A stretch of DNA of 64,000 nucleotides, from positions 248,001-312,000 of the forward strand of contig PGZH01000004.1 in assembly GCA_002840155.1 (NCBI GenBank). The letters are read 5' to 3'. This stretch comes from Gammaproteobacteria bacterium HGW-Gammaproteobacteria-13. GTDB lineage: Bacteria > Pseudomonadota > Gammaproteobacteria > Pseudomonadales > Pseudomonadaceae. A program made the position numbers and the translations under genes. This document shows positions 26,879 through 37,338 of the stretch, one piece after another. The first letter of the stretch is position 1. Each line of letters opens with the position of its first letter. The notes under the pieces were generated by a model, which worked only from the letters and a program-made list of their open reading frames with translations, had not been told where the DNA came from and searched no databases.

Positions 26879-29800
26879 TCACACCGCCACCCCGGCGGCG
26901 CTACGGCCGCTGACCCGCCGCGACAGGCGATCGAAGTACAGGTAGATCACCGGCGTGGTAAACAGCGTCAGCACCTGGCTCAGCAGCAGCCCACCAACCA
27001 TCACCAGGCCCAGCGGCTGGCGCAGTTCAGCCCCGGAGCCAGTGGCCAACATCAGCGGGATCGCGCCAAACAGCGCGGCCAGGGTGGTCATCAGAATCGG
27101 CCGAAAGCGCAGCAGCGCCGCCTGGTAAATCGCCGCTTCCGGCTGCATGCCCTGGTTGCGTTCGGCGTCGAGGGCGAAGTCGATCATCATGATCGCGTTC
27201 TTCTTGACGATGCCGATCAGCAAGATGATGCCGATGATCGCAATCAGGCCCAGTTCGTTACCGCTAAGCAGCAACGCCAGCAGCGCGCCAACCCCGGCCG
27301 AAGGCAAGGTGGAGAGGATGGTGATCGGGTGGATATAGCTCTCGTAAAGCACGCCGAGCACGATATACATGGTGACGATGGCCGCGAGAATCAGCAGTAA
27401 GGTGCTCGACAGCGAGGCACGGAAGGCTTCTGCCGCGCCCTGGAAGCGGCTCTGCACCGCCGGCGGAATGCCGATCTCCTGCTCAACCCGCTCGATCACC
27501 GCCACCGCCTCGCCCAGCGATACGCCGCTGGCCAGGTTGAATGACAGCGTGGCTGCCGGGAATTGGCCGATATGGTTGATCAGCAGGCTCGCGGCGCGCT
27601 CCTCGACCTGGGCCAGGGTCGACAGTGCGACCTGCTGGCCATCGGCGGCCTTGACGTGAATCTGCCGCAGCGCGGCTGGGCCGATGCTGCCGGCATTCTC
27701 GCTTTCCAGCACCACGCGGTACTGGCTGGCCTGGGTGTAGATGGTGGAAATCTGCCGCTGGCCAAAGGCGTCGTACAGCGCGTTGTCGATATCGGCAATG
27801 CTTACGCCGAGGCGCCCGGCCATGTCGCGGTCGATCTGCAGAAACACCTGCAGGCCACGGTTCTGCAGGTCACTGGCCACGTCAGTCAGCTCCGGCTGCT
27901 CGCGCAGCGCGCTGACCAGCTTGGGCACCCACTCTTCCAGCAGGCTGATATCCGGCGACTCCATGCTGAACTGGAACTGCGTGCGACTGACCCGATCCTC
28001 GATGGACAGGTCCTGCACCGGCTGCAGGTACAGCTCAATCCCGGGAATCCGCGCCAGTTCTGGGCGCAGACGCTCGATGATCTGACTGGCGCTGACATCG
28101 CGCTCGGCCCGTGGCGTCAGATTGATCAGCAGACGGCCGCTGTTCAGCGTCGGGTTGTCACCGTCGACGCCGATATAGGACGACAGGCTGGCCACGGCCG
28201 GGTCCTGCAGAATGACTTCGGCCAGGCGCTGCTGACGCTCGCTCATGGCGCGGAAGGAAATCGACTGCGGTGCTTCGGAAATGCCCTGGATCACCCCGGT
28301 GTCCTGCACCGGGAAGAAGCCCTTGGGCACGGCCAGATACAGCAGCACAGTCAGCGCCAGGGTGCCGATGGCCACCAGCAAGGTCAGCGGCTGATGCTTG
28401 AGCACCCAGGTCAGCCACACACCGTAACGGGTGATCATGCCGTCGATCACCGCTCCCGCGGCGCGGTAGAAACGCCCTTCTTCTTCGGGCTTTTCCGCCT
28501 TGAGCAGGCGCGCGCACATCATCGGCGTCAGAGTCAGCGACACCACCAGGGAAATCAGAATCGCCACCGCCAGGGTGATGGCGAATTCGCGGAACAGCCG
28601 CCCCACCACATCGGCCATAAATAGCAGGGGAATCAGCACGGCGATCAGCGAGATGGTCAGCGAGACCAGGGTAAAACCGATCTGCCTCGCACCTTTCAGC
28701 GCTGCATTCAGCGGGGTTTCGCCCTCCTCCAAATGGCGGGCGATGTTCTCCAGCATGACGATGGCGTCGTCCACCACAAAGCCGGTGGCGATGGTCAGGG
28801 CCATCAGTGTCAGGTTGTTGATGGTGAAACCGGCCAGGTACATCACGCCGAAAGTGCCAACCAAGGACAGCGGCACGACGATGGACGGGATGATGGTCGC
28901 CGAGACCTTGCGCAGAAACAGGAAGGTCACCAGCACCACCAGGGCGATGGCCAGCAGCAGTTCATGCTGCACACCCTTGACCGCCGCGCGGATGGTTTCG
29001 GTGCGGTCGGTCAGCACGCTAACCTCGACGCTAGCCGGCAGGCCCTGGGTCAGATTGGGCAGCAGGGTCTGGATACGGTCGACCACATCGATGACGTTGG
29101 CCCCGGGCTGACGCTGCACGTTGACCAGCACCGCTTCGTTGCGGTTGGCCCAGGCAGCCAGACGCTGGTTCTCGGCGCCGTCGATGATGCTGGCAACATC
29201 TTTCAGGCGCAGGGTGGCGCCGTCCTTGTAGCCGAGAATCAGTTCGCGGTATTCGTCGACGGATTTCAGTTGGTCGTTGGCGTCCAGTTGCGACACCCGA
29301 GTTGGGCCGTCGAAGTTGCCCTTGGGCTGGTTGACGTTGCTGGCGGTAATCAGCGTGCGCACATCACTGAGGTTCAAGCCATAAGAGGCCAAGGCTTCCG
29401 GGTTGACCCGCAAACGCACCGCCGGGCGTTGCCCGCCGGCCAGGCTGACTAGGCCGACGCCGCTGGTTTGCGCGAGTTTTTGCGCCAGGCGGGTATCGAC
29501 CAGATCAAACACCTGCGGCAGCGGCATGGTTTTCGAGCTGATGGCCAGGGTCAGTATCGGGGTGTCAGCCGGGTTGACCTTGTTGTACACCGGCGGTGCC
29601 GGCAAATCGCTGGGCAGCAGGTTGCTCGCGCCATTGATCGCCGCCTGCACTTCCTGCTCGGCGACATCCAGCTTCACCTCCAGGTTAAAGCGCAGGGTAA
29701 TCACCGAGGCGCCGCCCGAGCTGGTCGAGGACATCTGTTTCAGCCCGGCCATCTGGCCGAATTGGCGCTCCAGCGGCGCGGTGACGGCGCTGGTCATCAC

Positions 29801-29971
29801 GTCCGGGCTGGCGCCGGGATAGAGGGTCATCACCCGGATGGTCGGGTAATCCACTTCCGGCAGCGCCGATACGGGCAGCATGCGGTAAGCGATCAGGCCG
29901 CTGAGGAAGATCGCCAGCATGATCAGCGTGGTGGCGACCGGACGCAGGATAAACAGGCGGGAGGCGTTCAT
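26879..29971 (-). CDS. muxB: RND efflux permease MuxB
   Basis: A 1030-residue RND protein of the MdtB/MuxB type. It starts [20 protein letters not shown] and has 12 helices, with TM4 carrying [13 protein letters not shown] (two relay Asp). Periplasmic pore and docking loops are of normal length. It pairs with MuxC in a two-permease pump. The start overlaps the muxA stop by 4 bases, indicating translational coupling. No truncation or missing relay residue was seen. Downstream, a 196-bp REP-bearing gap precedes muxC. Confidence 0.9.
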   Translation of the reverse strand: MNASRLFILRPVATTLIMLAIFLSGLIAYRMLPVSALPEVDYPTIRVMTLYPGASPDVMTSAVTAPLERQFGQMAGLKQMSSTSSGGASVITLRFNLEVKLDVAEQEVQAAINGASNLLPSDLPAPPVYNKVNPADTPILTLAISSKTMPLPQVFDLVDTRLAQKLAQTSGVGLVSLAGGQRPAVRLRVNPEALASYGLNLSDVRTLITASNVNQPKGNFDGPTRVSQLDANDQLKSVDEYRELILGYKDGATLRLKDVASIIDGAENQRLAAWANRNEAVLVNVQRQPGANVIDVVDRIQTLLPNLTQGLPASVEVSVLTDRTETIRAAVKGVQHELLLAIALVVLVTFLFLRKVSATIIPSIVVPLSLVGTFGVMYLAGFTINNLTLMALTIATGFVVDDAIVMLENIARHLEEGETPLNAALKGARQIGFTLVSLTISLIAVLIPLLFMADVVGRLFREFAITLAVAILISLVVSLTLTPMMCARLLKAEKPEEEGRFYRAAGAVIDGMITRYGVWLTWVLKHQPLTLLVAIGTLALTVLLYLAVPKGFFPVQDTGVIQGISEAPQSISFRAMSERQQRLAEVILQDPAVASLSSYIGVDGDNPTLNSGRLLINLTPRAERDVSASQIIERLRPELARIPGIELYLQPVQDLSIEDRVSRTQFQFSMESPDISLLEEWVPKLVSALREQPELTDVASDLQNRGLQVFLQIDRDMAGRLGVSIADIDNALYDAFGQRQISTIYTQASQYRVVLESENAGSIGPAALRQIHVKAADGQQVALSTLAQVEERAASLLINHIGQFPAATLSFNLASGVSLGEAVAVIERVEQEIGIPPAVQSRFQGAAEAFRASLSSTLLLILAAIVTMYIVLGVLYESYIHPITILSTLPSAGVGALLALLLSGNELGLIAIIGIILLIGIVKKNAIMMIDFALDAERNQGMQPEAAIYQAALLRFRPILMTTLAALFGAIPLMLATGSGAELRQPLGLVMVGGLLLSQVLTLFTTPVIYLYFDRLSRRVSGRSAAGVAV

Positions 29972-31194
29972 TGGACGCGCGGCGCTCCTTTGCGCTCAGG
30001 CGTAAGTGCTTCGCTCTGAGCGGCAACCGGTTTATCGCCAATCACTTCGACCGGATTGCCCGAACGCAGGCGGTCGGTGCCTTCCAGCACCAGGCGATCA
30101 CCGGCTTTGAGCCCCTGTTCGACCACACTGAGCTGGCCATCGCTGGCGCCAACGCTGATCGGCGTCAGCTGCACCTTGTCTTCAGCGTCCACCACATAGG
30201 CGAAGGTGCCGCTGGCGCCGAACTGCAGCGCGGCGGCTGGCATCAGGGTGACGTTCTGCAGGGTTTTCACCCGCAGGCGCACGTTGACGAACTGATTGGG
30301 GAAGAGCATTTCTTCGGCGTTGGCGAAGCGTGCCTTGAGCTTGACCGTGCCGGTAGCGGTGTCGATCAGGTTGTCGACGCTTTCCAGCTCACCGTCGGCC
30401 AGTTTGAGTTTTTCACTGCGGTCCCAGGCCTCGACGGCCAGGGTTGCGCCGCTACGCAGCTGCTGCACCACTGCCGGCAATTCGGCTTCGGGCAGGGTAA
30501 ACATCACGGCAATCGGCAGGGTCTGGGTAATCACCACCAGCGGTAATGCATCGCCGGAGCTGACCAGGTTGCCGACATCGGCCTGGCGGATGCCCAGGCG
30601 GCCGCTAATAGGCGCGCGTACCTGGGTGAAATCCAGGTTCAGCCGCGCGGTGGCAACATTCGCCTGCAGGCTTTTGATCCCGCCACGGTATTGGTTGACC
30701 AGGGCTTCCTGGGTGTCGAGGGTCTGCTTGGCAATCGAGTCTTCGGCGAACAGGCCACGGTAACGCGCCAGGTCCAGCTCGGCATTACGCAGCTGCGCCT
30801 GACTTTCCTGCAACGCGCCTTGAGCTTGTTGCAGGGCGATCTCGTAAGAGCGCGGATCGATCACTGCGAGCAGGTCGCCGGCCTTAACCTGCTGGCCATC
30901 CTTGAACAGCAGCTTGACCAGCTCACCCTCCACCCGGCCACGCACATTCACCGTGTTGTAGGCAGTGACGGTGCCCAGAGCCTTGAGCTCAATCGGGAAA
31001 TCGCCCTGACTGACGGTCGCCACGCGCACCGGCACCGGCCCGCCATCGCGCCAAGGCCCGCCACGCTTGGGCGCTTCCGGCGGGCTGGGCCAGAACCACC
31101 ACAGCAATAAGGCGAGAACAGCCAGCGCGAGCGAGCCGACCAGCCATTGGCGCGACAGGTTGCGAGGACGGGGGGTGAGCTGTGTATCAGGCAT
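29968..31194 (-). CDS. muxA: RND efflux periplasmic adaptor MuxA
   Basis: A 408-residue membrane-fusion protein with an N-terminal membrane anchor (about residues 19-38). It has lipoyl halves around [20 protein letters not shown] and [12 protein letters not shown], an alpha hairpin between them, then barrel and membrane-proximal domains. It is the adaptor of the MuxABC-OpmB pump. ATG 31194 follows AAGGAAG; a GTG at 31206 lies too close to that site. First gene of the operon. No regulator is adjacent. Confidence 0.88.
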   Translation of the reverse strand: MPDTQLTPRPRNLSRQWLVGSLALAVLALLLWWFWPSPPEAPKRGGPWRDGGPVPVRVATVSQGDFPIELKALGTVTAYNTVNVRGRVEGELVKLLFKDGQQVKAGDLLAVIDPRSYEIALQQAQGALQESQAQLRNAELDLARYRGLFAEDSIAKQTLDTQEALVNQYRGGIKSLQANVATARLNLDFTQVRAPISGRLGIRQADVGNLVSSGDALPLVVITQTLPIAVMFTLPEAELPAVVQQLRSGATLAVEAWDRSEKLKLADGELESVDNLIDTATGTVKLKARFANAEEMLFPNQFVNVRLRVKTLQNVTLMPAAALQFGASGTFAYVVDAEDKVQLTPISVGASDGQLSVVEQGLKAGDRLVLEGTDRLRSGNPVEVIGDKPVAAQSEALTPERKGAPRVQ

Positions 31195-31337
31195 GGCAAC
31201 GATCACTTCCTTGGGGAGCGTGAACGATATGCAGTATCAGCCGGCCTGCAAAGCTTCTTTACCGCCTATTTACCTTTTCCTTACGTAACTAAATATCTGA
31301 TCCACAAATGAAAAGTGCTTGTCATAAAAACCTACAT

Positions 31338-31367
31338 CAACAAAAACGGCCTGCAAAGCAGGCCGTT
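31338..31367 (-). terminator. Terminator of tpx
   Basis: AACGGCCTGC (31345-31354) pairs perfectly with GCAGGCCGTT (31358-31367). On the minus strand the stem is followed by TTTGTTG, just 20 bases after the tpx stop. Confidence 0.85.
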
Positions 31368-31387
31368 GGACACGCATTAAGCGGGTG

Positions 31388-31888
31388 TTACTTGAGCGCA
31401 GCAATCGCGGCGTCGTAGTTCGGCTCATCGGCAATTTCGCCAACCAGCTCGCTGTGCAGCACCTTGTCGTTTTCATCCAGCACCACCACCGCACGGGCGG
31501 CAACACCCACCAGCGGGCCGCTGGCAATGGCCACGCCGTAGTTCTGCAGGAAGTCAGCGCCACGCATGGTCGACAGGTTGATCACGTTTTCCAGACCTTC
31601 AGTACCGCAGAAACGCGCCTGGGCGAACGGCAGGTCGGTGGAAATGCACAGCACCACGGTGTTGGCCAGCTTGCTCGCGCTGGCATTGAACGTACGCACG
31701 GAGGTGGCGCAGGTCGGGGTGTCGACGCTTGGGAAAATGTTCAGAACTTTGCGCTTGCCGGCCAGGCTGGCCAGGCTCACATCGCTCAGGTCACCGGCAA
31801 CCAGGCTAAACGCCGGTGCTTGCTGACCAATCTGCGGCAGTTGACCGGTGATTTCAACCGGGGAACCTTTGAGGGTGACTTGTGCCAT
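31388..31888 (-). CDS. tpx: Thiol peroxidase Tpx
   Basis: A 166-residue atypical two-cysteine peroxiredoxin. The peroxidatic Cys60 lies in [13 protein letters not shown] and the resolving Cys94 in ARFCGTEG, the fixed Tpx spacing. It reduces lipid and hydrogen peroxides using thioredoxin. The start is ATG 31888; the frame continues far upstream without coding character. It is followed by a clear terminator and is transcribed on its own, downstream of the symporter gene, which has its own hairpin between. Confidence 0.93.
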   Translation of the reverse strand: MAQVTLKGSPVEITGQLPQIGQQAPAFSLVAGDLSDVSLASLAGKRKVLNIFPSVDTPTCATSVRTFNASASKLANTVVLCISTDLPFAQARFCGTEGLENVINLSTMRGADFLQNYGVAIASGPLVGVAARAVVVLDENDKVLHSELVGEIADEPNYDAAIAALK

Positions 31889-31932
31889 GGGAACGATCCT
31901 TATCAGTGGAAATGAGGGGCGGAAAACAAGTA

Positions 31933-31968
31933 AGGGCGCGAACCTGCCAAATGGCAAGCTCGCGCCCT
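31933..31968 (-). terminator. Hairpin after the AGCS symporter gene
   Basis: AGGGCGCGA (31933-31941) pairs with TCGCGCCCT (31960-31968), and the inner bases extend the stem (CCTGCCA with TGGCAAG). On the minus strand it is followed by TTACTTGTTTT. It lies 64 bases after the symporter stop and 45 before the tpx start. Confidence 0.65.
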
Positions 31969-32031
31969 CTTGAAGGGAGGCAGGCATAGCTGACCAAGGA
32001 GTCAGACTACCCTGCCCGCCCAGGCGACACA

Positions 32032-33375
32032 TCAATTTTTTGCGAAGTGATCCTTGGTCAGCTTGACCACGATCGGGCTGAGCAACAGCAGCGACAGCAG
32101 GTTGGGGATCGCCATCAAACCATTGAGGGTGTCCGCCACCAGCCAGGCGAAGTCCAGCTGGGCAATCGCGCCAAACGGCACGGCAACCACCCAGAGAATG
32201 CGGAACGGCAGGATCGACTTGGTGCCGACCATGTATTCCCAGCATTTCTCGCCGAAATAGCTCCAGCCGAGGATGGTGGTAAAGGCAAACACCACCAGGG
32301 CGATAGTCAGAATATAACCACCGACGCCCGGCATGGCCTGCTCGAAGGCTGCCGCCGACAGCGCTGCACCGCTGGCACCGCTGGTCCATACGCCGGAGGT
32401 GATGATCGCCAGGCCAGTCATCGAGCAGATGATGATGGTGTCGATAAAGGTCCCGAGCATGCCGATCATCCCCGAACGTACCGGGCTATTGGTGGTGCCG
32501 GCCGCCTGAGCGATACCTGCAGTACCCAGGCCTGCTTCGTTGGAGAAAATACCGCGCGCCACACCGAAACGAATCGCTGCCATTACCGCTGCACCGGCAA
32601 AACCACCGGTAGCCGCAATCGGGGTAAAGGCGTAGGTGAAGATCATTTCAAAGGCCGCCGGGATCTCCGAGGCGTTGACCACCAGCACCACCAACGCGGC
32701 GATGATGTAGGCGACACACATAAACGGCACCAGAGTCGCCGCCACCTTACCGATACGCTTGATACCGCCGAGGATCACCATGCCGACAAACAGCATGGTC
32801 ACCACACCGGTGACCCACAGCGGAATGTTGAAGGTGGTGTGCAAGGCTGCGGCCATGCTGTTGACCTGCACCATGTTGCCGATGCCGAAACCGGCAAAGC
32901 CGCCGAAGATGGCGAACGCGGTACCCAGCCACAGCCACTTTTTGCCCAGGCCGTTTTTGATCGCGTACATCGGGCCGCCGACGTGTTCGCCGCGCTTATC
33001 CTTCTCGCGGTAATGCACCGCCAACACCACTTCGCAGTACTTGGTGGCCATGCCAACCAGTGCGGTACACCACATCCAGAACAATGCACCTGGGCCGCCG
33101 AGGAAGATTGCGGTGGCTACACCAGCGATATTACCGGTACCCACAGTGGCGGCCAGGCAGGTCATCAATGCCTGGAACGGACTGATCTCGCCGCTCTCGG
33201 CATCGCCTTTCTGGCGGCCTTGCCACATCAGTTTGAAGCCGGCGCCGATCTTGCTCAGCGGCATGAATTTCAGGCGCAACATGAGGAACAGACCGGTGCC
33301 GAGAATCAGCACCAACATGGGCGGGCCCCAGACCACGCCATTGAGTTGATTGACCAGGGTGTTGACGAATTCCAT
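32032..33375 (-). CDS. Alanine/glycine:cation symporter family protein
   Basis: An AGCS-family carrier of about 447 residues with about 11 membrane helices. Family signatures are [12 protein letters not shown] near residue 130 and [18 protein letters not shown] near residue 285. Members import alanine, glycine or related amino acids with sodium. Two ATG codons lie six bases apart (33381 and 33375). The second is better spaced from AAGGAAA. It is a single gene with a hairpin downstream. Confidence 0.88.
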   Translation of the reverse strand: MEFVNTLVNQLNGVVWGPPMLVLILGTGLFLMLRLKFMPLSKIGAGFKLMWQGRQKGDAESGEISPFQALMTCLAATVGTGNIAGVATAIFLGGPGALFWMWCTALVGMATKYCEVVLAVHYREKDKRGEHVGGPMYAIKNGLGKKWLWLGTAFAIFGGFAGFGIGNMVQVNSMAAALHTTFNIPLWVTGVVTMLFVGMVILGGIKRIGKVAATLVPFMCVAYIIAALVVLVVNASEIPAAFEMIFTYAFTPIAATGGFAGAAVMAAIRFGVARGIFSNEAGLGTAGIAQAAGTTNSPVRSGMIGMLGTFIDTIIICSMTGLAIITSGVWTSGASGAALSAAAFEQAMPGVGGYILTIALVVFAFTTILGWSYFGEKCWEYMVGTKSILPFRILWVVAVPFGAIAQLDFAWLVADTLNGLMAIPNLLSLLLLSPIVVKLTKDHFAKN

Positions 33376-33669
33376 GCTCATTTCCTTATTCTTGTAGTGA
33401 ACGCGAGGTGGGTAGCCTTCGCTTGTCCGATTGCCGGGTAGGCCAGGCTGTTACGCAGAACGCGAGCCGGGTTGGCGCGTCTGCAAACAACGGATCGGGC
33501 TATACCAGTCAGCGCAATGACTGCCCGGTGATCAGCGGCGGTCAGTATATGAAGACTGTGATAGTGGTTTTCACTGTTTAGATTTCAACGCTCAGACGTT
33601 TTGAGCGAGGGGCGCAATTTAAACGCGAATTAACTGGGTTAATCCAGCGTTGCCCCGCAGAAACATGGC

Positions 33670-36600
33670 CTAGAAATCGCGTCGATAGAACAAATCCAGG
33701 GAGCTGGCCAATCCGCTGGCAGCCTCTAGGTAGAGCCGTCGGCTCAGTTCATAGCGCAAGGCGATGGTATTGGCTGGCTCGAATACCCCCACGCCGTAAC
33801 GCAGGCTCAAACGCTCGGACAGGTTGCCGCTGGCAACCACGCTGGTGGTCACCCCCGAGCCCTGGGTGTCGAGTTGAAAATCGCTGATGCCCAGGCCCTG
33901 CGCCAAGGTATTGACCAGCGGTGCACTGCCGGCCATGCCCAGGGCCAGCGCAGCTTGCGCCAGCATGCTGTTGTCACCACCGCCCTGCCCCAGCGGCCGC
34001 CCCATAACCAGGTAGGACAGCGCCTGCTCCTGGCTCATGGCCGGCTCGGAAAACACCGTACTGGTCGGTTGCGCGGCATTGCCACTGAGGCGCAGGCCGG
34101 CAGTCACGTCATCGACCTGACGCACCGCCTCGATATCAAGAAACGGCTGATCGATAGGCCCGGCAAACAGCAGGCGCGCGCGGCGCACATTCAAGCGCTG
34201 ACCATAGGCGCGGAAGCGGCCCTTGTTCAGGCTCAGCTCGCCACGGGTATCCAGGTCATTGCCGATATGCACGCGGCCAAGCAGCTCGGCCTCCAGGCCA
34301 AAGCCGCTGAAGGTCAGACGCTGCTGGCCGACTTCAACATCGATATCCATGGCGATTGCCGTAGCCTGCTGCTGCGTGCTGTCGCGGCCCACCACCACGG
34401 CATCGCTGGAAACCTGCACGGTTGAGGGCGGCAGTTCGCGCACTTGAATCTTGCCGCTGGGGATCAGCACCTTGCCGGCCACCGCCAGCTGTTCACCACG
34501 CAGGCTCAGGCGCAGATCCGGCGCAACTTCCAGCGCGGCGTAGGGCTCCACCGTCACCGGCAGACGACTGCCGCGCAGCTGCATATCCGCGAGCAATCCA
34601 TCGGCCCAGCTCAGCTCGCCATTCAGGCTGCCCTGGCCCTGCTCGCCACTGCGCCAATCGCCCTCCAGCTGCAGCCGCTCACCCTCGATGCGCGCCTGTA
34701 GTTGCAGCTGCTCGATATTCATCGGCAGCTCGCCACCGCTGATTTCGCCATTCAACACGCGCAGGTTGCCGTTGATCTGCGGCGCCAGCAGCCCGCCTGA
34801 CAAGGTGCCCGCGCCATTCAGTTGCCCGGCGATACGCTCGACCATCGGCACAAACGGACGCGCCAGCGCCAGGTCCAGGCCGTTGAGGCGGAAGCTGCCA
34901 GACAGCGGCTTGCTCGCCGGGCGCGGATCAAGTTGAGCCTGCAGGGATAGTTCGCCGATAGCCGGGCCACGCAACTCCAGCAGGCTGTCAATACGTTGCG
35001 GGCGCAATTGCGCGCTCAGGCGCAGGCTGTCGTAGGTAAAGTCCAACCACTGTTGTTGATCACGAATACGCCAGATACCGCTGCCGGCATCCAACTCCAG
35101 GCTGCCATTCGGCCCGCTGGCCGGCAGATCCAGCTGCAGCCGGCCATTGAGCTGGCCTTGCCAGGCGAAATCCTTGGGCCACCACTGCGCCAGACTGTCC
35201 ATGGGGAAGTTGCTTAGCTGGTAGTTCAGCTTGGGCTGGGGCAGCAGGCGCTGCTCCGCGCCACACAGGCTGGCATCGCCAGAACGCCAGCAATGCGCAC
35301 CCAGGCTGAGCTGCCCATTGGCCAGCCGCACCAGCGTGGCCGGTTGTTGCAGGCGCCAATCCTGGCCGCCGCTTTGCACCTCGCCACGGCTCAGGCTGCC
35401 GCGCCAGTTGCCCTTATCCAGCTTGCCGGCCAGGGCCAGCTGACTTTGCAACAGGGGACCTTGCAGTTGCAGCTCAAGACTTTGTTGCTGCTGATCACCG
35501 GCGGCAGTGACGTCCAGGCGCCCCAGCTCGGTTTCGCCCAGCTGAATACCCAGTGCCTCCAGGGTAATCCGGCCACGCTGGGCACTGTTCAGGCTGGCGT
35601 CGAGCTTTAGCTGTTGCAGGCGCTGGTCGGCAAAAGCCAGGCGCTGACCTTGCAGCTGTAACTGGCCTTGGAGTGCTTGCAGGTTTCCGGCCAAATCCAG
35701 CTGGCCATTGAGCTGCCCCTGCAGGCCCGGCCAAAGCTGCCCCAGCCTTGGCATTGCCAACAGCAATTGACCGCTCAACTGTTGACGCAGCGCCGCTTGG
35801 CCGCTGATGCGGTTATCCCCCAGGCGGATATCCAGGGCACTCAACTCGCCTTGCTCCAAGCCGCCGGCAAACTTCGCCAGCAGCTTGGCCGGCTGCCCGC
35901 GCAAACGACCGCTGAGATCGATATCGGCGTTGAGATTGAGCTGCTGATTAATCAGGCTGCCGGAGCTATTTAACGGGCCGGCCAGGCTGCCGGGCAATTC
36001 GACCAGCCAGTATGCGGGGTCAAGCTGACTCAACTGCAAACGCACATCCCAGCTCAACTGCTCGGCAAACCCCAGGCTGACCTGGCCTTCGGCGCGGCCC
36101 TGGCCGGCCTGCAGGCGCAGCTCAGGCAAATACAGCTTCTGTAGATCGCCACTCAGCGGGCTTTGCAGGCTAAAGGCGCCAGCGGGGCCATCCAGCTCGG
36201 CGGCAAAATGGCCGAGGTAGTTGCCATCCTGATAGGCCAGCTCACCATTAAGTACCCGCAGCGCCACAGGCGGCTCTTCATCCAGAGGATAGAGGCGCTG
36301 CCAGGGAAAGTTCTGCCAATTAAAGTGGCTGTCCAGGCTCAGGCCCTGTTGCCAGCTCAGCTCGCCGCTAAGCTGCACCTGCTGCTCCGGGCTGGCGGTC
36401 AGGCTCAAGTTGCTGATCGCTGCGCCGTCGGCCTTAAGCAACCCCGCCAGCGCCAAGGCAATCGGTCCCTCGCTTGCCGGCAGGCTGGCGCTGCCGACGA
36501 CCTGATAGCCGTCCTGCAGATCGCCCTGGGCATTTAGCTCAACCTGCTCAAGATTCAAGGTATCCGGCAACTCGGCGCTGGCCTTGAAAGCGGCAACCTG

Positions 36601-37338
36601 CAAACGCAGTTGCGCTGGCAGGTGTTCAGCCAAGGGTTGCAGCCAACCGCTCAGTTCGCCAGTCAGATAACCGCTGCTGCTGGCCGTGATCTGCACCCGC
36701 TCGCGCAGCTCACCTTCGAGCTGCAGTGCCAGCGGCCAGGCCTGTTGCTCGGGCGCTGGCAATTGCAGCTGTCCACTGAGCTGCAGCGGCCAGTTGCCGG
36801 TGGTTTGCACCCGGCCCTGCAACGCCAGCTGCAGATCGGCGGTGTGCAAGCTGAGGTTGTCGACCTGAATGCCCTGCGCAGTCCAGCGTGCGGCCAGCTG
36901 CAGGCCTTGCAGCTGCTCGACGCCATTAAGCTGCAGACTGCCGATCTGCACCTCGCCTAGTTGCAGTGCCAGCGGCAGGCTCAGGTCCAGCAGGGCGAAC
37001 GGCTCGCTGCTGGGCTGCTGATCATCCGGGAATACCAGGCTGATCGACCCGCTGCGCAGTTGCTCGACACACAGCGTCAGGCGCAACAGGCAGGTAGGTG
37101 ACCACTCCAGGCGAGGCGCCATAACCTGTACGCTGCTCTCACCTTGCTGCCAGCGCAGCTGAGTCGCACTCCAGTTGCCCCCCAGGTGGCCTGTAAACTC
37201 GTCCACCTGCAAGCCCGGCACCTGCGCCAATAACCAACGGCTGCCGCCCTGGGTGCCCAGCAGCAGGCTCAGGCTGATGGCCAGCACCAGCAGCAGCCCG
37301 AGCAGACCGAACAGCCCATTACGCAGCCCGCGCTTCAC
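33670..37338 (-). CDS. tamB: Translocation and assembly module subunit TamB
   Basis: A 1222-residue protein with an N-terminal inner-membrane anchor (about residues 8-30), then a very long periplasmic region of repeated beta strands rich in Gln and Leu. The C-terminal DUF490/TamB domain spans about the last 350 residues, with DVEVGQQRLTFSGFGLEAEL and QEQALSYLVMGRPL. It bridges the membranes and works with TamA in outer-membrane protein assembly and phospholipid transport. Its start overlaps the tamA stop by 4 bases. Length is close to the family norm. The protein ends in FYRRDF, typical of the family. Confidence 0.92.
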   Translation of the reverse strand: MKRGLRNGLFGLLGLLLVLAISLSLLLGTQGGSRWLLAQVPGLQVDEFTGHLGGNWSATQLRWQQGESSVQVMAPRLEWSPTCLLRLTLCVEQLRSGSISLVFPDDQQPSSEPFALLDLSLPLALQLGEVQIGSLQLNGVEQLQGLQLAARWTAQGIQVDNLSLHTADLQLALQGRVQTTGNWPLQLSGQLQLPAPEQQAWPLALQLEGELRERVQITASSSGYLTGELSGWLQPLAEHLPAQLRLQVAAFKASAELPDTLNLEQVELNAQGDLQDGYQVVGSASLPASEGPIALALAGLLKADGAAISNLSLTASPEQQVQLSGELSWQQGLSLDSHFNWQNFPWQRLYPLDEEPPVALRVLNGELAYQDGNYLGHFAAELDGPAGAFSLQSPLSGDLQKLYLPELRLQAGQGRAEGQVSLGFAEQLSWDVRLQLSQLDPAYWLVELPGSLAGPLNSSGSLINQQLNLNADIDLSGRLRGQPAKLLAKFAGGLEQGELSALDIRLGDNRISGQAALRQQLSGQLLLAMPRLGQLWPGLQGQLNGQLDLAGNLQALQGQLQLQGQRLAFADQRLQQLKLDASLNSAQRGRITLEALGIQLGETELGRLDVTAAGDQQQQSLELQLQGPLLQSQLALAGKLDKGNWRGSLSRGEVQSGGQDWRLQQPATLVRLANGQLSLGAHCWRSGDASLCGAEQRLLPQPKLNYQLSNFPMDSLAQWWPKDFAWQGQLNGRLQLDLPASGPNGSLELDAGSGIWRIRDQQQWLDFTYDSLRLSAQLRPQRIDSLLELRGPAIGELSLQAQLDPRPASKPLSGSFRLNGLDLALARPFVPMVERIAGQLNGAGTLSGGLLAPQINGNLRVLNGEISGGELPMNIEQLQLQARIEGERLQLEGDWRSGEQGQGSLNGELSWADGLLADMQLRGSRLPVTVEPYAALEVAPDLRLSLRGEQLAVAGKVLIPSGKIQVRELPPSTVQVSSDAVVVGRDSTQQQATAIAMDIDVEVGQQRLTFSGFGLEAELLGRVHIGNDLDTRGELSLNKGRFRAYGQRLNVRRARLLFAGPIDQPFLDIEAVRQVDDVTAGLRLSGNAAQPTSTVFSEPAMSQEQALSYLVMGRPLGQGGGDNSMLAQAALALGMAGSAPLVNTLAQGLGISDFQLDTQGSGVTTSVVASGNLSERLSLRYGVGVFEPANTIALRYELSRRLYLEAASGLASSLDLFYRRDF

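Noticed and set aside
32047-33441. Plus-strand open frame (464 codons) opposite the AGCS symporter gene
   Set aside because: His/Gln-rich product without hydrophobic core or family motif; the symporter frame carries the family signatures.
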